Part shown: positions 10,848 to 20,401 of the stretch, piece by piece | Numbering within the stretch: position 1 is the first letter of the stretch | Layout of the letters: every line of letters starts with the position of its first letter | Source: Eutreptiella sp. 'Long Island Sound 2002' | Lineage: Eukaryota; Euglenozoa; Euglenophyceae; Eutreptiales; Eutreptiaceae | Reading direction: 5' to 3' | Length of the DNA stretch: 64,000 nucleotides | Assembly: GCA_964036045.1 (NCBI GenBank) | Contig: OZ038381.1 | Location: 101,933,367 to 101,997,366, forward strand | Notes under the pieces: generated by a model | Told to the model about the DNA's origin: nothing | What the model saw: only the letters and a program-made list of their open reading frames with translations | Database searches by the model: none | Made by a program: the position numbers and the translations under genes

Positions 10848-12313
10848 GGAGTTGCGCCTAGCCGCGGCTGGGTGGCTCGAGGCTTTGGAACCCCTCCCCC
10901 CCCCTGGCAGGCTGGCTGGCTGGCGCGCCCCTGGAAAAGAGCCAAAATACGTAGTGCACCATTGTACCGCCTCTTCTCACGCATGGTATGGGTATGGGGA
11001 TGCGTTTAGCTGACAAGGGAGGCACGCGTGCAACAACACCAGAAAACACTGCTCACTGGACCATAAGTTGAAGTGAAATACCGACACAGCGAGGGATCAT
11101 TGTGCAGTGCCCCGGACGGGTGGGGTGCAAGGGTGGGGGGGTCGGCCACCTTTCAAGAACACCCTTACCTCATACTCCAAGTTGCCTTGCCTTCCGAACC
11201 TCCCAAAAAGACCAAGAGCACAAAACATAGAATCACCGCATCAAACGAATGTTCAACTGCAAATGTTGTCGTTACCGATATCAACCTCAGAGTACATCAT
11301 TGTCGTCCTTCCGAAATATATGCCATCCATGTTGAAATATATATCCCAAGGCACCTTTCCAAAGAACACTTACGTCTCCAACTCCTCATTCCGCGACATG
11401 ACATGTAACCAAACATGCACAAAGTCATACACCTTTCGGGTCAGAACATAGTAACCTTGAAACTTGTCATGGAAAACAGGCATGTCATCATGCGGCACAT
11501 TTGCAAAAGGAATTGTTTTGTTTCCCCCATCGCATTTGCAAATCACAGAGCCTAGAATGGTTTGGAATGCCCCGGGACGGGGCCGCAAGTTCCTTACCTT
11601 AAAAGTTAGGTGACCAGCAACACCCCGCATGGTCCATGCAACGTAAACTGTCTCATGGTCCACATATGTAAGAATCGTTCCAATCAAAAATTTATTAGCT
11701 GCAGGCACCTTGGTTATCTTGCCCTTTTTTTCATGTGCCTGTTGCAAGCCATCAATGTCGTCCTCAAACTCCTCTGTTTGAGGTGTGGAACCCCCCTTGT
11801 TTTTCTTTGCGTATCGATTTTTGTCGGTTTGCTAGCACCAAGTGTGAGTGGACTGCGTCCCATCTTGGGACCCCGACGCGGATGGGGCTCGGCCATTCTA
11901 CATTCTCGGTCCTGTCGACACATGTGATTTTGTTGGGCATGCCGACAAAATCACACATTGTTTTCCGATTTAAAAAATTCATGCACTGGAGCATCTCCAT
12001 GCATGCTTGCCGACGTTAGTTGGACACCGGGGCGCTACAACACAATGCAACGGCAATTGTGTTGGTGATTGTGCAACTGGACCAGTAGGTCCGGATTCCC
12101 ACACGAGCAAACAACCCAAAACCCCCTCCCAATGCATGATGTGCCTTGTTTAAAGGGAAGGAAATTTTACACACTCCAAGCATCGGTGACATCATCTTAA
12201 GATCTTGAGAGCAAGGGCGGTGAGGCAAACATGCATGTACAAAGCAATGGTGGTTGGCCGGCCGGCCGGCTGGCCGGCCGAACCCCCCCCACCCCCCTGG
12301 ATGGCGCAGCTCC
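10848..12313. mobile_element. TIR DNA element, longer copy (1.47 kb)
   Basis: The left end GGAGTTGCGCC and right end GGCGCAGCTCC are inverted (one mismatch) and flanked by AAT on both sides (10845-10847, 12314-12316). Next to each end lie C-runs and GGCTGG/GGCCGGCC repeats. The same left-end sequence and much of the interior recur at 31286-32066. No transposase is visible, so it is non-autonomous. The superfamily is undecided. Confidence 0.7.
11370..11747 (-). CDS. Hypothetical protein inside TIR element
   Basis: An open frame of 125 codons lies within the 1.47-kb element. No family recognised. Visible features are a Lys-rich start, a β-rich middle (GTILTYVDHETVYVAW) and an aromatic C-terminal part. 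Part of this sequence is conserved at nucleotide level in the shorter element copy (31670-31830), but the frame is broken there by deletions. It could be a captured host exon or a remnant of an element protein; I cannot show that it is expressed. Confidence 0.35.
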   Translation of the reverse strand: MQQAHEKKGKITKVPAANKFLIGTILTYVDHETVYVAWTMRGVAGHLTFKVRNLRPRPGAFQTILGSVICKCDGGNKTIPFANVPHDDMPVFHDKFQGYYVLTRKVYDFVHVWLHVMSRNEELET

Positions 12314-12818
12314 AATTGTCTGAAAGCGGGGATGTGTTTACTTCACTTGCAGAAGGCCAAGATGCATACCGTGAAGCAGCTTTTGGAGCCCCACCTAGCG
12401 AGGAGGGTGCAACCAAAAACCAAGGCCCCACGGACATGCCCAACCCTTTCACGGGTGCCAAGAAGCCAAAGGCAGCCCCATGTAAGCCAAAGGGTGAACC
12501 TAGTGTATGCTATTTGTGTGATGAGCCAATTCCCCGAAAACGTGACACTATTGCTCTCTGACCGGTGTCATCTGATGCTTGCCGAGCAACCTACCATCTT
12601 CGGTGTGCCAAGTTGGCTCGAGTTCCTCGGCATGTTTCATGGATTTGTGAAAGTTGTGCCATGACGCCATAATTGTTCCTTTTTCTACATGATGTTGATT
12701 CAAGGGAATCACAATGGTAGCCATTCCGCCTCCAGTTGTGCGGGGTGCCATACTCATCAAAGTGACGTTTCACGTACAGCTCATTTGAATTGTTCACGCC
12801 TCTTGATGCCATTGTGTT

Positions 12819-13097
12819 ATGAATGCGGGTTTTGCCATCCAGGGTTGGGATAGTGTTCCTTCATTGAGAAATTGTGAGACTCAGATAGCGGATATAAAGA
12901 AGCGCTATCATGATAGCGTTTCTTGGGGAAGAAATGCTGGGGGCCCTACCCCAGCATTTCTTCCACAAGAAGTAAAACTTCCTCGTGCAACTCCCCCAAC
13001 GCATCAACAACACTCAACCTACCACCTAAATCTTCAACTGGACCCCTTCACTAACGGGCTTCGGTATGAAGTTTTACTCATATTCCTTTGGCTACAG
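12819..13097 (+). CDS. Hypothetical exon, plus strand
   Basis: This frame reads through about 93 codons to a good GT donor at 13098. It contains a charged helical part (QIADIKKRYHDS) and a Pro/Thr-rich part. No domain recognised. It may be a 3' exon of the PHD-like gene or a separate transcript. It stays open beyond the donor, but that extension is the ACCGGTC repeat and unlikely to code. Confidence 0.3.
13080..13095 (-). repeat. 16-bp recurrent motif, copy 2
   Basis: This is the reverse complement of the motif at 4308. It lies between the two piggyBac-type modules and immediately before a putative family-2 intron. Confidence 0.6.
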
Positions 13098-13359
13098 GTA
13101 CGCATTTCACAAAGTCCGGTCTTCCGGTCTGACCGGTCTTCCCGTTTCGCGCAGTTTATTCTAGCAAAACTTCTACTTTACGCCAGTTTACGCAGTTTAT
13201 GCAGTTTATGCAGACCGAGCAGTTTATGCAGTTCGTGCGGGAACACGGAAGACCGGTCTTGTCCGGTCCGCCCGGTCTGGTCTGGTCTCCGTACCAACTG
13301 CATAAAACCCCTTAAACCGAGCGGTCCGATCAGTTTGCGCAGTTCATTTCACTTCATAG
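13098..13359 (+). other. Putative family-2 (ACCGGTC) introner-like intron
   Basis: A GTACGC donor after CTACAG and a CTTCATAG acceptor bound 262 nt with several ACCGGTC/GACCGGTC motifs and the GCAGTTTATGCAG phrases seen in family-2 introns, here in the opposite orientation to those at 21-23 kb. Confidence 0.5.
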
Positions 13360-13364
13360 TGTAT

Positions 13365-13440
13365 GTGCGTTTGTGTGTGTGTGTGTGTGTGGTGTACGTG
13401 TGTTTGTGTGTTTGCACGTGTGTGTTTGTTTGTGCCACAT
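13365..13440. repeat. (TG)n-rich microsatellite
   Basis: An imperfect TG/GTGTGT tract, about 75 bp. Confidence 0.8.
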
Positions 13441-13567
13441 ACCAATGGCCTTCCATCCCCAGCCAGAGCCGTCGAGGGGTGGCCGCATTCGGGGTCGTTA
13501 GCTCTATTATACGGCGGGAGCTTCGCAATGGGGCACTTCCCCCATGCCATATGACCGCCCTTCAGCC

Positions 13568-14511
13568 CTACTGATGGTACTTCGCAAAGCAATCAACGTG
13601 CAGCGAAACGCCACAAGCTCGGCATTTGTACATCGATGTGCCGCCCCGACAGCACACGCATGTACCTCGCTTGGCACGGATAGGGAGGTGCTTTGCCTGC
13701 ACCTCAATTGTTCGGGCTGGAAAGATGTACCGCATGAGACGCCACTGCCCAATGTGCATGGTTTCCCCCGGGGCACAAAGTTTCAACGCTTTGCACGAGG
13801 TAAAAGCGTTGGTGGATGCCATGCGGAGCAACATGCCATTCATGGCCTTCCACCAGTTTGGGAACCGCCGCTCCTCCCGATGCTGCAAGCACAGCTGGTT
13901 GCACACATCGACCCCGGGTGCAAATGTGCGGTAAGTGGCCACAATGCCGGGTAGGCGATACCTACGTTTCCGCCATACATGGGGGCCATGGTGGCAGTTG
14001 GTGACCAAGGGCACGGCACGTGCGGCCTTCTTGCCCACCTTTGGGCTTTTGAAAATGCTCAAGGCATACCCATCCTCCTTGTGAAACCACTGTGTTCACC
14101 TTCCCAGGGTGCAGCCCCTTGACCCCCTGCTCAACGAGATCCGCTGATTTGGGGATCAGCATCAAGAAGGGTCGAGAATGTGCCGCTAGAGACCTAGCTG
14201 TACCATGGGAACCAAAGTAGGTGTCCGCCACCAACACCCGGTTGCTGGGTGCCACATCATGCCATAGCTGCACAATCTCCACGGGGGTGTAATGGCCAGC
14301 ATAGGTGGTTGGAGGTGGGGGGTTGTCACGAGGCATCGCACCACGGTACAAATAAACATGCCAAATGTACCGGTCCTGAGCATCACACAGCAGATACAAT
14401 TTTACCCCCGTGGTATGGGGTTTCCGAGGGATAAATTGTCTAAATAGGAATAGGCCCTTGTGTGGGACGATAGATTCATCGCCACACACAATGTCACCGA
14501 ATACCCACCCA
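13568..14511 (-). pseudogene. piggyBac-like transposase copy 2, C-terminal part
   Basis: The frames 14511-13962 and 14062-13568 give the catalytic core and Cys-rich end of a piggyBac transposase, joined by a single-base frameshift near 14062-14080 (GCCTTGAGCATT region). The core begins GDE, continues to Ala-Asp-Thr-Tyr-Phe and Pro-Gly-Val-Asp-Val, so all three expected Asp residues survive. The last 35 residues hold CxxC-type pairs (CVCC, KCRAC) and HVDC. The protein is clearly homologous to the copy at 4683-6309. Its N-terminal half lies 5.9 kb away at 20402-20813, beyond the inserted transposon. The frameshift plus the insertion make this a broken gene. Confidence 0.85.
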
Positions 14512-14547
14512 TGGGATGCAGCGTTCTAGGGCGTGGTGCGGAACCCC
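14512..14547 (+). repeat. Left terminal inverted repeat (36 bp)
   Basis: Exact reverse complement of 20366-20401. Inside it the sequence diverges at a C-run. Confidence 0.9.
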
Positions 14548-14695
14548 CCCAATTTTGGGTGTTGTTAATATGGTTGGAACCCGGAATTTCACATGTTACA
14601 TGGGTGCACTATGATGCAACAATGTGCCTTCCATGTTTCGTTTGCTCGATACTGCCCGTTTTGCACTTTTTGCGATTTGATCTTTGTGTGCTATA

Positions 14696-14850
14696 ACTAG
14701 TTAGAACGGGGTTAGAACGGGGTTAGAGCACTAGTTATCGCGTGGGTTATCGCGCGATAACCTAGTTATCGCGGGGGTTATCGCGGGGGTTATCGCGCGA
14801 TAACTAGTTATCGCGCGAGTTATCGCGTAGGTTATCGCGCTTCATTTTAT
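14696..14850. repeat. GTTATCGC / GTTAGAAC motif cluster, left
   Basis: Closely spaced GTTATCGC octamers in both orientations, including the 16-bp palindrome GTTATCGCGCGATAAC, preceded by GTTAGAAC/GTTAGAGC motifs. Subterminal in the element, so a likely transposase-binding array. Confidence 0.8.
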
Positions 14851-14984
14851 GTTTCCCCTTTTCGCTGTAGCTCTCTAAGCCTTCGTATTCTTTGATAAGG
14901 GCCCTTGCTGCTGCCCACGCTTGGTGCGAGCACCATCAAAAGCTCCTTGGGGTCCGTCGCCTTGGCGGTCCTGAGGGGTTTACG

Positions 14985-17192
14985 ATGGGTGATGCCAATG
15001 TGAGGCGCACTATGGCGACCCGCTTTGAACATGGTGTGGACTTTGGACTCCTTGTCCATAAGTCCCCCTTCATGGCGGACAAGCGAGACCCCCTGGTTCT
15101 CAGCAACTACATCTTCGAGTTGCTAGAGGTAAATCCAGGGGTTGCTGGATTTTTGATCCAGCTTCATCCTGAGGACGTGGACACCGTGGTGGAGTCCGTC
15201 ACCGCTCATGCCGAGAAGGGTGCGGGGACGAAGACGACCCTCTATGTGGGTCAGGAGGAGGAGGATGAGGAAGTGGAGGAGGAGGAGGAGGATGCGGGGG
15301 GGGTGGGGGCTGGGGGGAGGAAAGAGAAGCCCCACGACCCCCTCATGATTAGTGTCCAGAAGGTAAGGGTGAGACCTGGTAAGGGGAAGGGGAAGTCGGA
15401 TGGTTGGTTCCCCCAACCCCTCACCCACAACACCCGCCGGGTATGCACTGACGACCCCGAAAACAAGCTCCCCATGCACTCCCTTTGCCCCACAAGGGAG
15501 TGGGAGCGTGAGTGGTATGGGGTCACCACTCCCAACATTATTTCGGGGCAGGGGGTGATTCTTTTTCCATTTGGGGCAACACCCCCCCTTATTGGGGAGG
15601 CGGAGGAGGTGGTTGCCGCCGAGCCCTTGGGGGCCTTTAATAGGGACCCCAATGACCTTGTGCTCACGGTGGGGGGAAAGCTGGTGGTCAACCACCTCCT
15701 GGAACACGATTTTTTGAGTGAGGTTCAGCTGCAAAGTCTTTTGGATGATTTGGATAGGGTGCCTCTCTCAGAGAAGGCACCCATTTTCAATGAGAACCCC
15801 CCCATTGTCGGCAGGCCCCAAGATTCTGGGACCTGCCGCACATTGTATGGCAACTATGGGGGTGCCAACCACCACAAGCACAACCCCCACAAGCTCCATG
15901 ATCTGCCAGTCCTCGAAAGGGTGGCAGATCGTGTGCTTGAGACCGTGAAGAAACCTGTGGTGGAAGGGGTCTGATGGAGTTGCACCATCCTTGACATGGC
16001 CGAAATTTCGAGCTATGACCACACCCCCCAGCACCTCCATCGCGACGCCCCCCCCTACACCATTCCTGAAGGCACATTGATTGTCAATTGCCTTATTATG
16101 CTAACCCATAATCATGAGGAGGAGGATGGGTCACATTTTCTTTTTGTGCCCTCCAGCAGTTCGGGGTTCCCTGACCCTTGGGTGGAGAGGGCTGTGCCAT
16201 TCAAGAGGGGCACTGCCTTTTTTTTTAATGCCCTTGATGTCCACAAGGGGTCGGGGATTCCCAAGGCCTCCCCCATGGGGGTAAGGGACCCCCGCCTCAT
16301 GGCATTTTTTGCCATTGAGCTTACCCAGGGGGGCAATCTTCGATTCCCCAACCTGCACGTGACGCAGTCCATTAAAAGGCCCCAGCTGGGGGCACCTGGT
16401 GGCCGGGTGGCCAGGACAGTCCAGTGTGATGGGGCGGTTAGGTGTAGGGGGAAGGTGGTAGCCAATTGCTACGGATGCAATCGGCTGATTTTGTGCACCG
16501 CCCACAAAGATGGCCTTTGTGTGCCATGCCAGGAGGGGGAGGAGGTGGAGGGGGGGGAGGAGGAGGAGGTGGTGGTGGACCCCAATGGGGTCAGCATTGA
16601 GCAATCTGCTCAGTGCTTGCTCCCGGTGGGAACAACCACCGGGCATTTTTTGTTGTCGGGGTGGGGGATTGGGAGGGAGGTGATTGCCCCCCTCACTAAT
16701 GAGGAGGCGGGGGCGGTCGCAGGCCACCCCGATCAGTGCCCCTTGGCCAAGGTGTGCCATGGGGAGGCACTGCCCTGGCCCACCTTGCAAGGGCATGTTG
16801 GGATTAAGGTGCCGGCGGGCACCATTTTGGTGGTGAGGAGGGGGGTATATGGGGGAGTGGCAAGGGTGGCCGTAGAGGTGGAGGGGCAGGCCCAGGTGGT
16901 GGAGTGGCGGGAGGTGGGGGAGTATGCGGCCGTCACGGACTTCGTGTGGCTGCGGAGGCTGGGCCTGGTGCTGGACGACGCCAAGAAGGAGGGCCAAGGC
17001 ATGTGTCCGTGTCACCAGGAGGTGGAGGGGCAGCGGAGGAGGGGGGATGACCTCCAACAGCGCTTGGGGGTGGCTGAGGCGCAGGTGCGCAGCCTCACCT
17101 CCACCCTCAGTGCCTCCTTCACCGCCCAGCAGGGGCTGGCGCCGCAAGGGTTGCAGAGTCAGGGTAGCGGGAGTAGGAGTGGGAGCCAATGA
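14985..17192 (+). CDS. 2-oxoglutarate/Fe(II) dioxygenase-like transposon protein
   Basis: The frame is open from 14892; the first ATG is 14985. One in-frame TGA (15972-15974) divides it, but the same frame resumes at once, so it is either two genes, a readthrough site or a nonsense mutation. N-terminal part: unknown domain, then an acidic Glu run. After the TGA: MAEISSYDH leads into HLHRD, the HxD iron motif, about 23 residues past the stop. A DGSHF strand follows, then Phe-Phe-Asn-Ala-Leu-Asp-Val-His (distal His) and RLMAFFAIEL with the likely 2OG-binding Arg, as in double-stranded β-helix dioxygenases. Next comes a Cys-rich segment with CxxC pairs (CYGC, CVPC), probably zinc-binding. The C-terminus is low-complexity. 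Such enzymes oxidise nucleic-acid bases or protein side chains; the substrate here is unknown. Confidence 0.65.
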
Positions 17193-17830
17193 CTCGTGGG
17201 TTTGCTAAGGGGGTTGCCCAAGGGCATTTTTCGTGGGGAGGAGCGATATGGGGCCCAAGGGGACATGTGCCACTTCGGCCTCGTGGGAAGTGGAAACCCC
17301 AACCCCTCTAATTTTAGGGCGACCCACATGGCCGCTGCTACCCTCAGGCCTGCCCTCACCCCCTTGGTTGCAGACCTCAATGGGTATTGCACCTCCAATG
17401 CTCCACCATGGTTCACATGGTGTAGCATCCAAATTGTTCGCCCCCAAGGGACGGACACCATGGGCCTCCACTCCCATTTGCGGGATGGGGCGCCCATGGC
17501 GCTTATTGTGTGTGTGGGGTCTTTCACGGGGGGGGTGAGTTTTGGGTGGAGAGTGGTGGCCTGCTGAATCCCTCCATGAGGGAAAAAAAGCGGCACACCC
17601 GTGTGTGCAAGGGTAGGGCGGTGGAGGGTTGGGCATGCACCGCCACCCCCCAAGCCCCGGTGTTGTTCAACACCAGGGCACTACACGCTCCATTGCCATG
17701 GGAGGGCGAGCGATGGAGCGTGATTTTTTATAGTGCGGGGGGGGTTCTGCACTGCACGCCTGTGTGGCGGCAGCAGCTGGTGTCCATGGGTTTTAGGTTG
17801 CCCAATGCTTCCTCTAACCCCTCCAGCTAG
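17193..17830 (+). pseudogene. TET/JBP-like dioxygenase with homopolymer frameshift
   Basis: This continues the previous gene's frame directly after a TGA (17190-17192), then shifts at a run of eight G (about 17528-17535) into the frame that ends at 17830. Before the shift, WFTWCSIQI, an HSHLRDG segment where the iron-binding HxD should lie, and IVCVGSFTGG match the core of TET/JBP-type base dioxygenases. After it, GEFWVE, then ALHAPLP (distal His), EGERWSVIFY (2OG-contacting Arg) and a closing MGFRLP strand follow in the expected order. One extra G would join the frames without loss, so the break may be slippage or an assembly error. The exact HxD spacing is unusual, and I cannot tell if the iron site is intact. 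TET/JBP enzymes oxidise 5-methylpyrimidines in DNA. Confidence 0.65.
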
Positions 17831-18105
17831 TGTAATTTGTGATTCGATTATTGTTCACTATTTCTATTTTTTCTGCTTTGGTGGGATGCCTTTGCCTTTG
17901 CCATTTGGGATGCCCACCGTGGTTTGTCATTGTGTACTCGGAGGAGGGGCAACTAGCCCGGAACATGTCCATTTGACTGATTTGAATTTGTGATTGTGGC
18001 GCCATATACCCCGTGCCTGCACATTGTTGACATCTCCAAGGTTTCCTGGGTGCAAAATCAACGTTTGTGAAGGTTTTAGGGTGCCCAACGCTTGCTCTAA
18101 CCCCT

Positions 18106-18292
18106 CCAGTTAGTGCGCGATAACCCCTGCTCTAACTAGTTATCGCGGGGGTTATCGCGCGATAACTGGGTGCTCTAACTAGTTATCGCGGGGGGTTATC
18201 GCGCTCTAACTAGTTATCGCGGGGGGTTATCGCGGGGGTTATCGCGCGATAACCTAGTTATCGCGGGGGTTATCGCGTGGGTTATCGCGTGT
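18106..18292. repeat. GTTATCGC motif cluster, internal
   Basis: Same motifs as at 14696-14850, placed between the dioxygenase genes and the transposase gene. It could serve as a shared regulatory region or mark the fusion point of two elements. Confidence 0.8.
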
Positions 18293-18353
18293 GTTTTTTG
18301 GGCCCTTGCTTCAAAACCCTCCCTCATTTCGTGCCCAGGTCCTCTTATTCTTC

Positions 18354-20014
18354 ATGGATAGTGCTGTCAATGAGGCCCTGCGGGCTCTCAACACAGCTAA
18401 CCTCCGGTGGTACACCGATCTGCAGTGCCCCAAGGCCCGGCGGCGGCGTTTGAAGGCGGTTCAGCGGCTGGTGCGAGTTCTATTGGGTGACCCAAACGTT
18501 GTGTGTGGCACCAACACCAAAGGCGAAGTTTGTTTAAGTGGTGGGGCGTGCACTGCCCTGTCTGGCCCACTTGGCGGCCATCTTGCATTAACAGCTCAGG
18601 AGCATGAGGCCCTAAGCATGCTACGCATGGCATGCAGCATGCATCTCTCCCAACGGGCCCTTTTGCGAATGCCCCGCCGTTGCACACAACGGGACCTAAG
18701 GACCGTTCGGCAACGGATCATGCCCTACTTTCCCCAAACAACCATTGTAAAGTCTACCACAGGCCGCAATAGGGCAGCTGCCCATGTGCCTTTGCAATCA
18801 ATTGTGCAAAATGCAATATCTATGGCCAGAGTTATCGGGAAACCCCCCCCTAGTGGCGTTGCCATTGTTGTTATTTCAGTTGATGCGACTTCCTTGTGGA
18901 AGGCATCCTCTACCCGTGCGGATGTATGGGTTAATGTATGGGGGGGGGCAAAATATGCTTCGAAGGTGAAGCTATGGGCCTCATGCTTTTGCATGGATGG
19001 CGGGGATGAACAGGCTTTTTTGAGAAGCCTCGACATCTCCGCCAACCTCAACCAAGAGGTGAGGGATGTGGAAGAGGACGTTGTCCTCTTTCAAAACCAA
19101 TTTTTGACTTGCACTGTCATTTTGACAGGGGATGGGAAGGGGATGCAAGCAATGGGGGGGGCTGGGTCTAAGTGTTGGTTGTGCAAAGACCCCAATGGGA
19201 TTGTTGAGCAAAGGGGGGTGGAGTCCACCTCAAGATGGGGGGCATTCTTGAGAAGTGTGACCCCCGATAGGCGGCCGGGGGACTACCAACATGCAGCATG
19301 CCGCATCCTAAACGGCATTGCAAAGCGCATTGAGACCACCCTTCAGGCCCTCCCCCCTGGTACCCCTAGTAAGGCCCAAGCTCTTGCAGCTTTGCAGGCC
19401 TTCAAACAAGCCCTCAAGGATGAGACGTCAGGCATCCCTCTGAGGGAACGCCTCCCTTCGGCCTCAAGGGCCACAGAAAAAAATTTCGATCTAACAAGCA
19501 CCAAAGTTTTCCTAACCCCCCCCCCCCCTTCCAAAGGCAATTTGTGGATTGCCTCAAAGAGCATGTCCCCACAGTGAGGACCCCTGGGGGACCTATGTTA
19601 TGGGTTGTTGTGCATGTCATGGTGAAATGCATTGAGGGTTTGTACGAGCTTTGGAGGGTGAGGGAGTTGTACACTCTAACCCAAGTGGAACGCCACCGTG
19701 CGTTGATCACAAAATTTTCAAAAGCGTGGGGAGACTCAGGTTGGTCCCCCACCAGGTGGATCCATTGGTGCTTGGCACATTCCACCTTTTTTGCCGAGAA
19801 ATGGAGGAACATTTTTCAGTTTTCCTCCATCCCAACGGAGTATCGGCATGGGCCTTACAAAAGGAGGCTCAAAAATTGTTTTAAGGGTTGGTCCTTGGTG
19901 AGGCCAAGTGTGTCCCTCCGCCACATGCACCATTGCATGTCCATGAACGCCCTGGAGCAAGGGCTTTTGGGACTGGAGGCAGCCAAGGCCTCAGACATTG
20001 ATGACTTTGTATGA
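18354..20014 (+). pseudogene. DDE-type transposase of the 5.9-kb element (frameshift at C-run)
   Basis: The first 389 or so codons (18354 to about 19520) and the last 160 (to TGA at 20012-20014) are in different frames, which meet at a run of about 12 C near 19516-19528. RNase H-like features: VVISVDATSLW (D177) as first Asp, VILTGDGKG (D260) as second, followed by an insertion with CWLC (274-277), probably zinc-binding as in several transposases with inserted domains. Near the C-terminus NALEQGLLGLE may supply the acidic third residue. The arrangement recalls RAG1/Transib- or KDZ-type enzymes, but I cannot decide the superfamily by eye. The start is the ATG just after the internal motif cluster; the frame is open from 18291. 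Confidence 0.6.
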
Positions 20015-20082
20015 AAAACCACCATACATGCTTTGTGCCAAGTGTTTTGTGTTGTTTGTCCTAGGGAGGGAGGGAGGAGGGG

Positions 20083-20215
20083 TGCGCGATAACTACACGC
20101 GATAACTACGCGATAACTGAGTTATCGCGCGATAACTAGCGCGATAACTAGTTAGAGCAAGGTGCTCTAACTGCGTTCTAACTCTGTTCTAACTGTGCTC
20201 TAACTCTTTGACCCC
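20083..20215. repeat. GTTATCGC / GTTAGAAC motif cluster, right
   Basis: Same motifs as the left cluster, mostly in opposite orientation, about 150 bp from the right TIR. Confidence 0.8.
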
Positions 20216-20365
20216 CCCCCCCAAAAAAAAAACCACCCCTACAATGAGGGTTATGGGGGGAAAGAAAGGGGATGGGGGGTTTTTGAGGGTGCTGAATCCA
20301 TTTTTTTAGGTGGTTTGCCCCAAAATTGAGGGTAGGTGGGTGTTCCACAAATTGCGTTCTAACTA

Positions 20366-20401
20366 GGGGTTCCGCACCACGCCCTAGAACGCTGCATCCC
20401 A
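20366..20401 (-). repeat. Right terminal inverted repeat (36 bp)
   Basis: Exact reverse complement of 14512-14547. It abuts the split piggyBac coding sequence. Confidence 0.9.

Larger units (their letters stand above)
10554..12672 (+). pseudogene. PHD-finger-like protein with SUMO-type motifs, split by a TIR element
   Basis: The left part (10554-10847) encodes an acidic segment with three ΨKxE sites (IKAE, VKAE, IKVE) within about 30 residues, then VVTISDED, which has the form of a SUMO-interacting motif. The right part (12317-12672) encodes a Pro/Lys-rich stretch, CYLC, and after an in-frame TGA (12559-12561) a YHLRC...WICESC block, matching much of a C4HC3 PHD finger with one Cys pair not clear. 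A 1.47-kb TIR element separates the halves. Simple excision with a 3-bp TSD does not restore the frame, so a further indel, an unseen intron or wrong boundaries must be invoked. PHD fingers typically read histone tails, so a chromatin role is a family-based inference only. Probably inactive in this copy. Confidence 0.5.
14512..20401. mobile_element. 5.9-kb DNA transposon with dioxygenase cargo, inserted in piggyBac gene
   Basis: Perfect 36-bp inverted termini (14512-14547 and 20366-20401, beginning TGGGATGCAGCGTTCTAGGG) bound a segment absent from transposase copy 1. CA lies on both outer edges (TG on the minus strand) as a candidate 2-bp TSD; because the tips are partly palindromic, an AT duplication with slightly shorter TIRs is also possible. 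It holds a dioxygenase-like frame (14985-17192), a TET/JBP-like dioxygenase frame (17193-17830) and a DDE-type transposase (18354-20014), all on the plus strand. Three clusters of GTTATCGC motifs lie near the two ends and between the dioxygenase and transposase genes. TET/JBP enzymes linked to transposases are known for the KDZ group in fungi; whether this element belongs there is open. Confidence 0.8.

Noticed and set aside
14512-20401. Endogenous giant-virus fragment as source of the dioxygenases
   Set aside because: No capsid, packaging or polymerase genes are present, and perfect TIRs with a DDE transposase explain the segment as a transposon.
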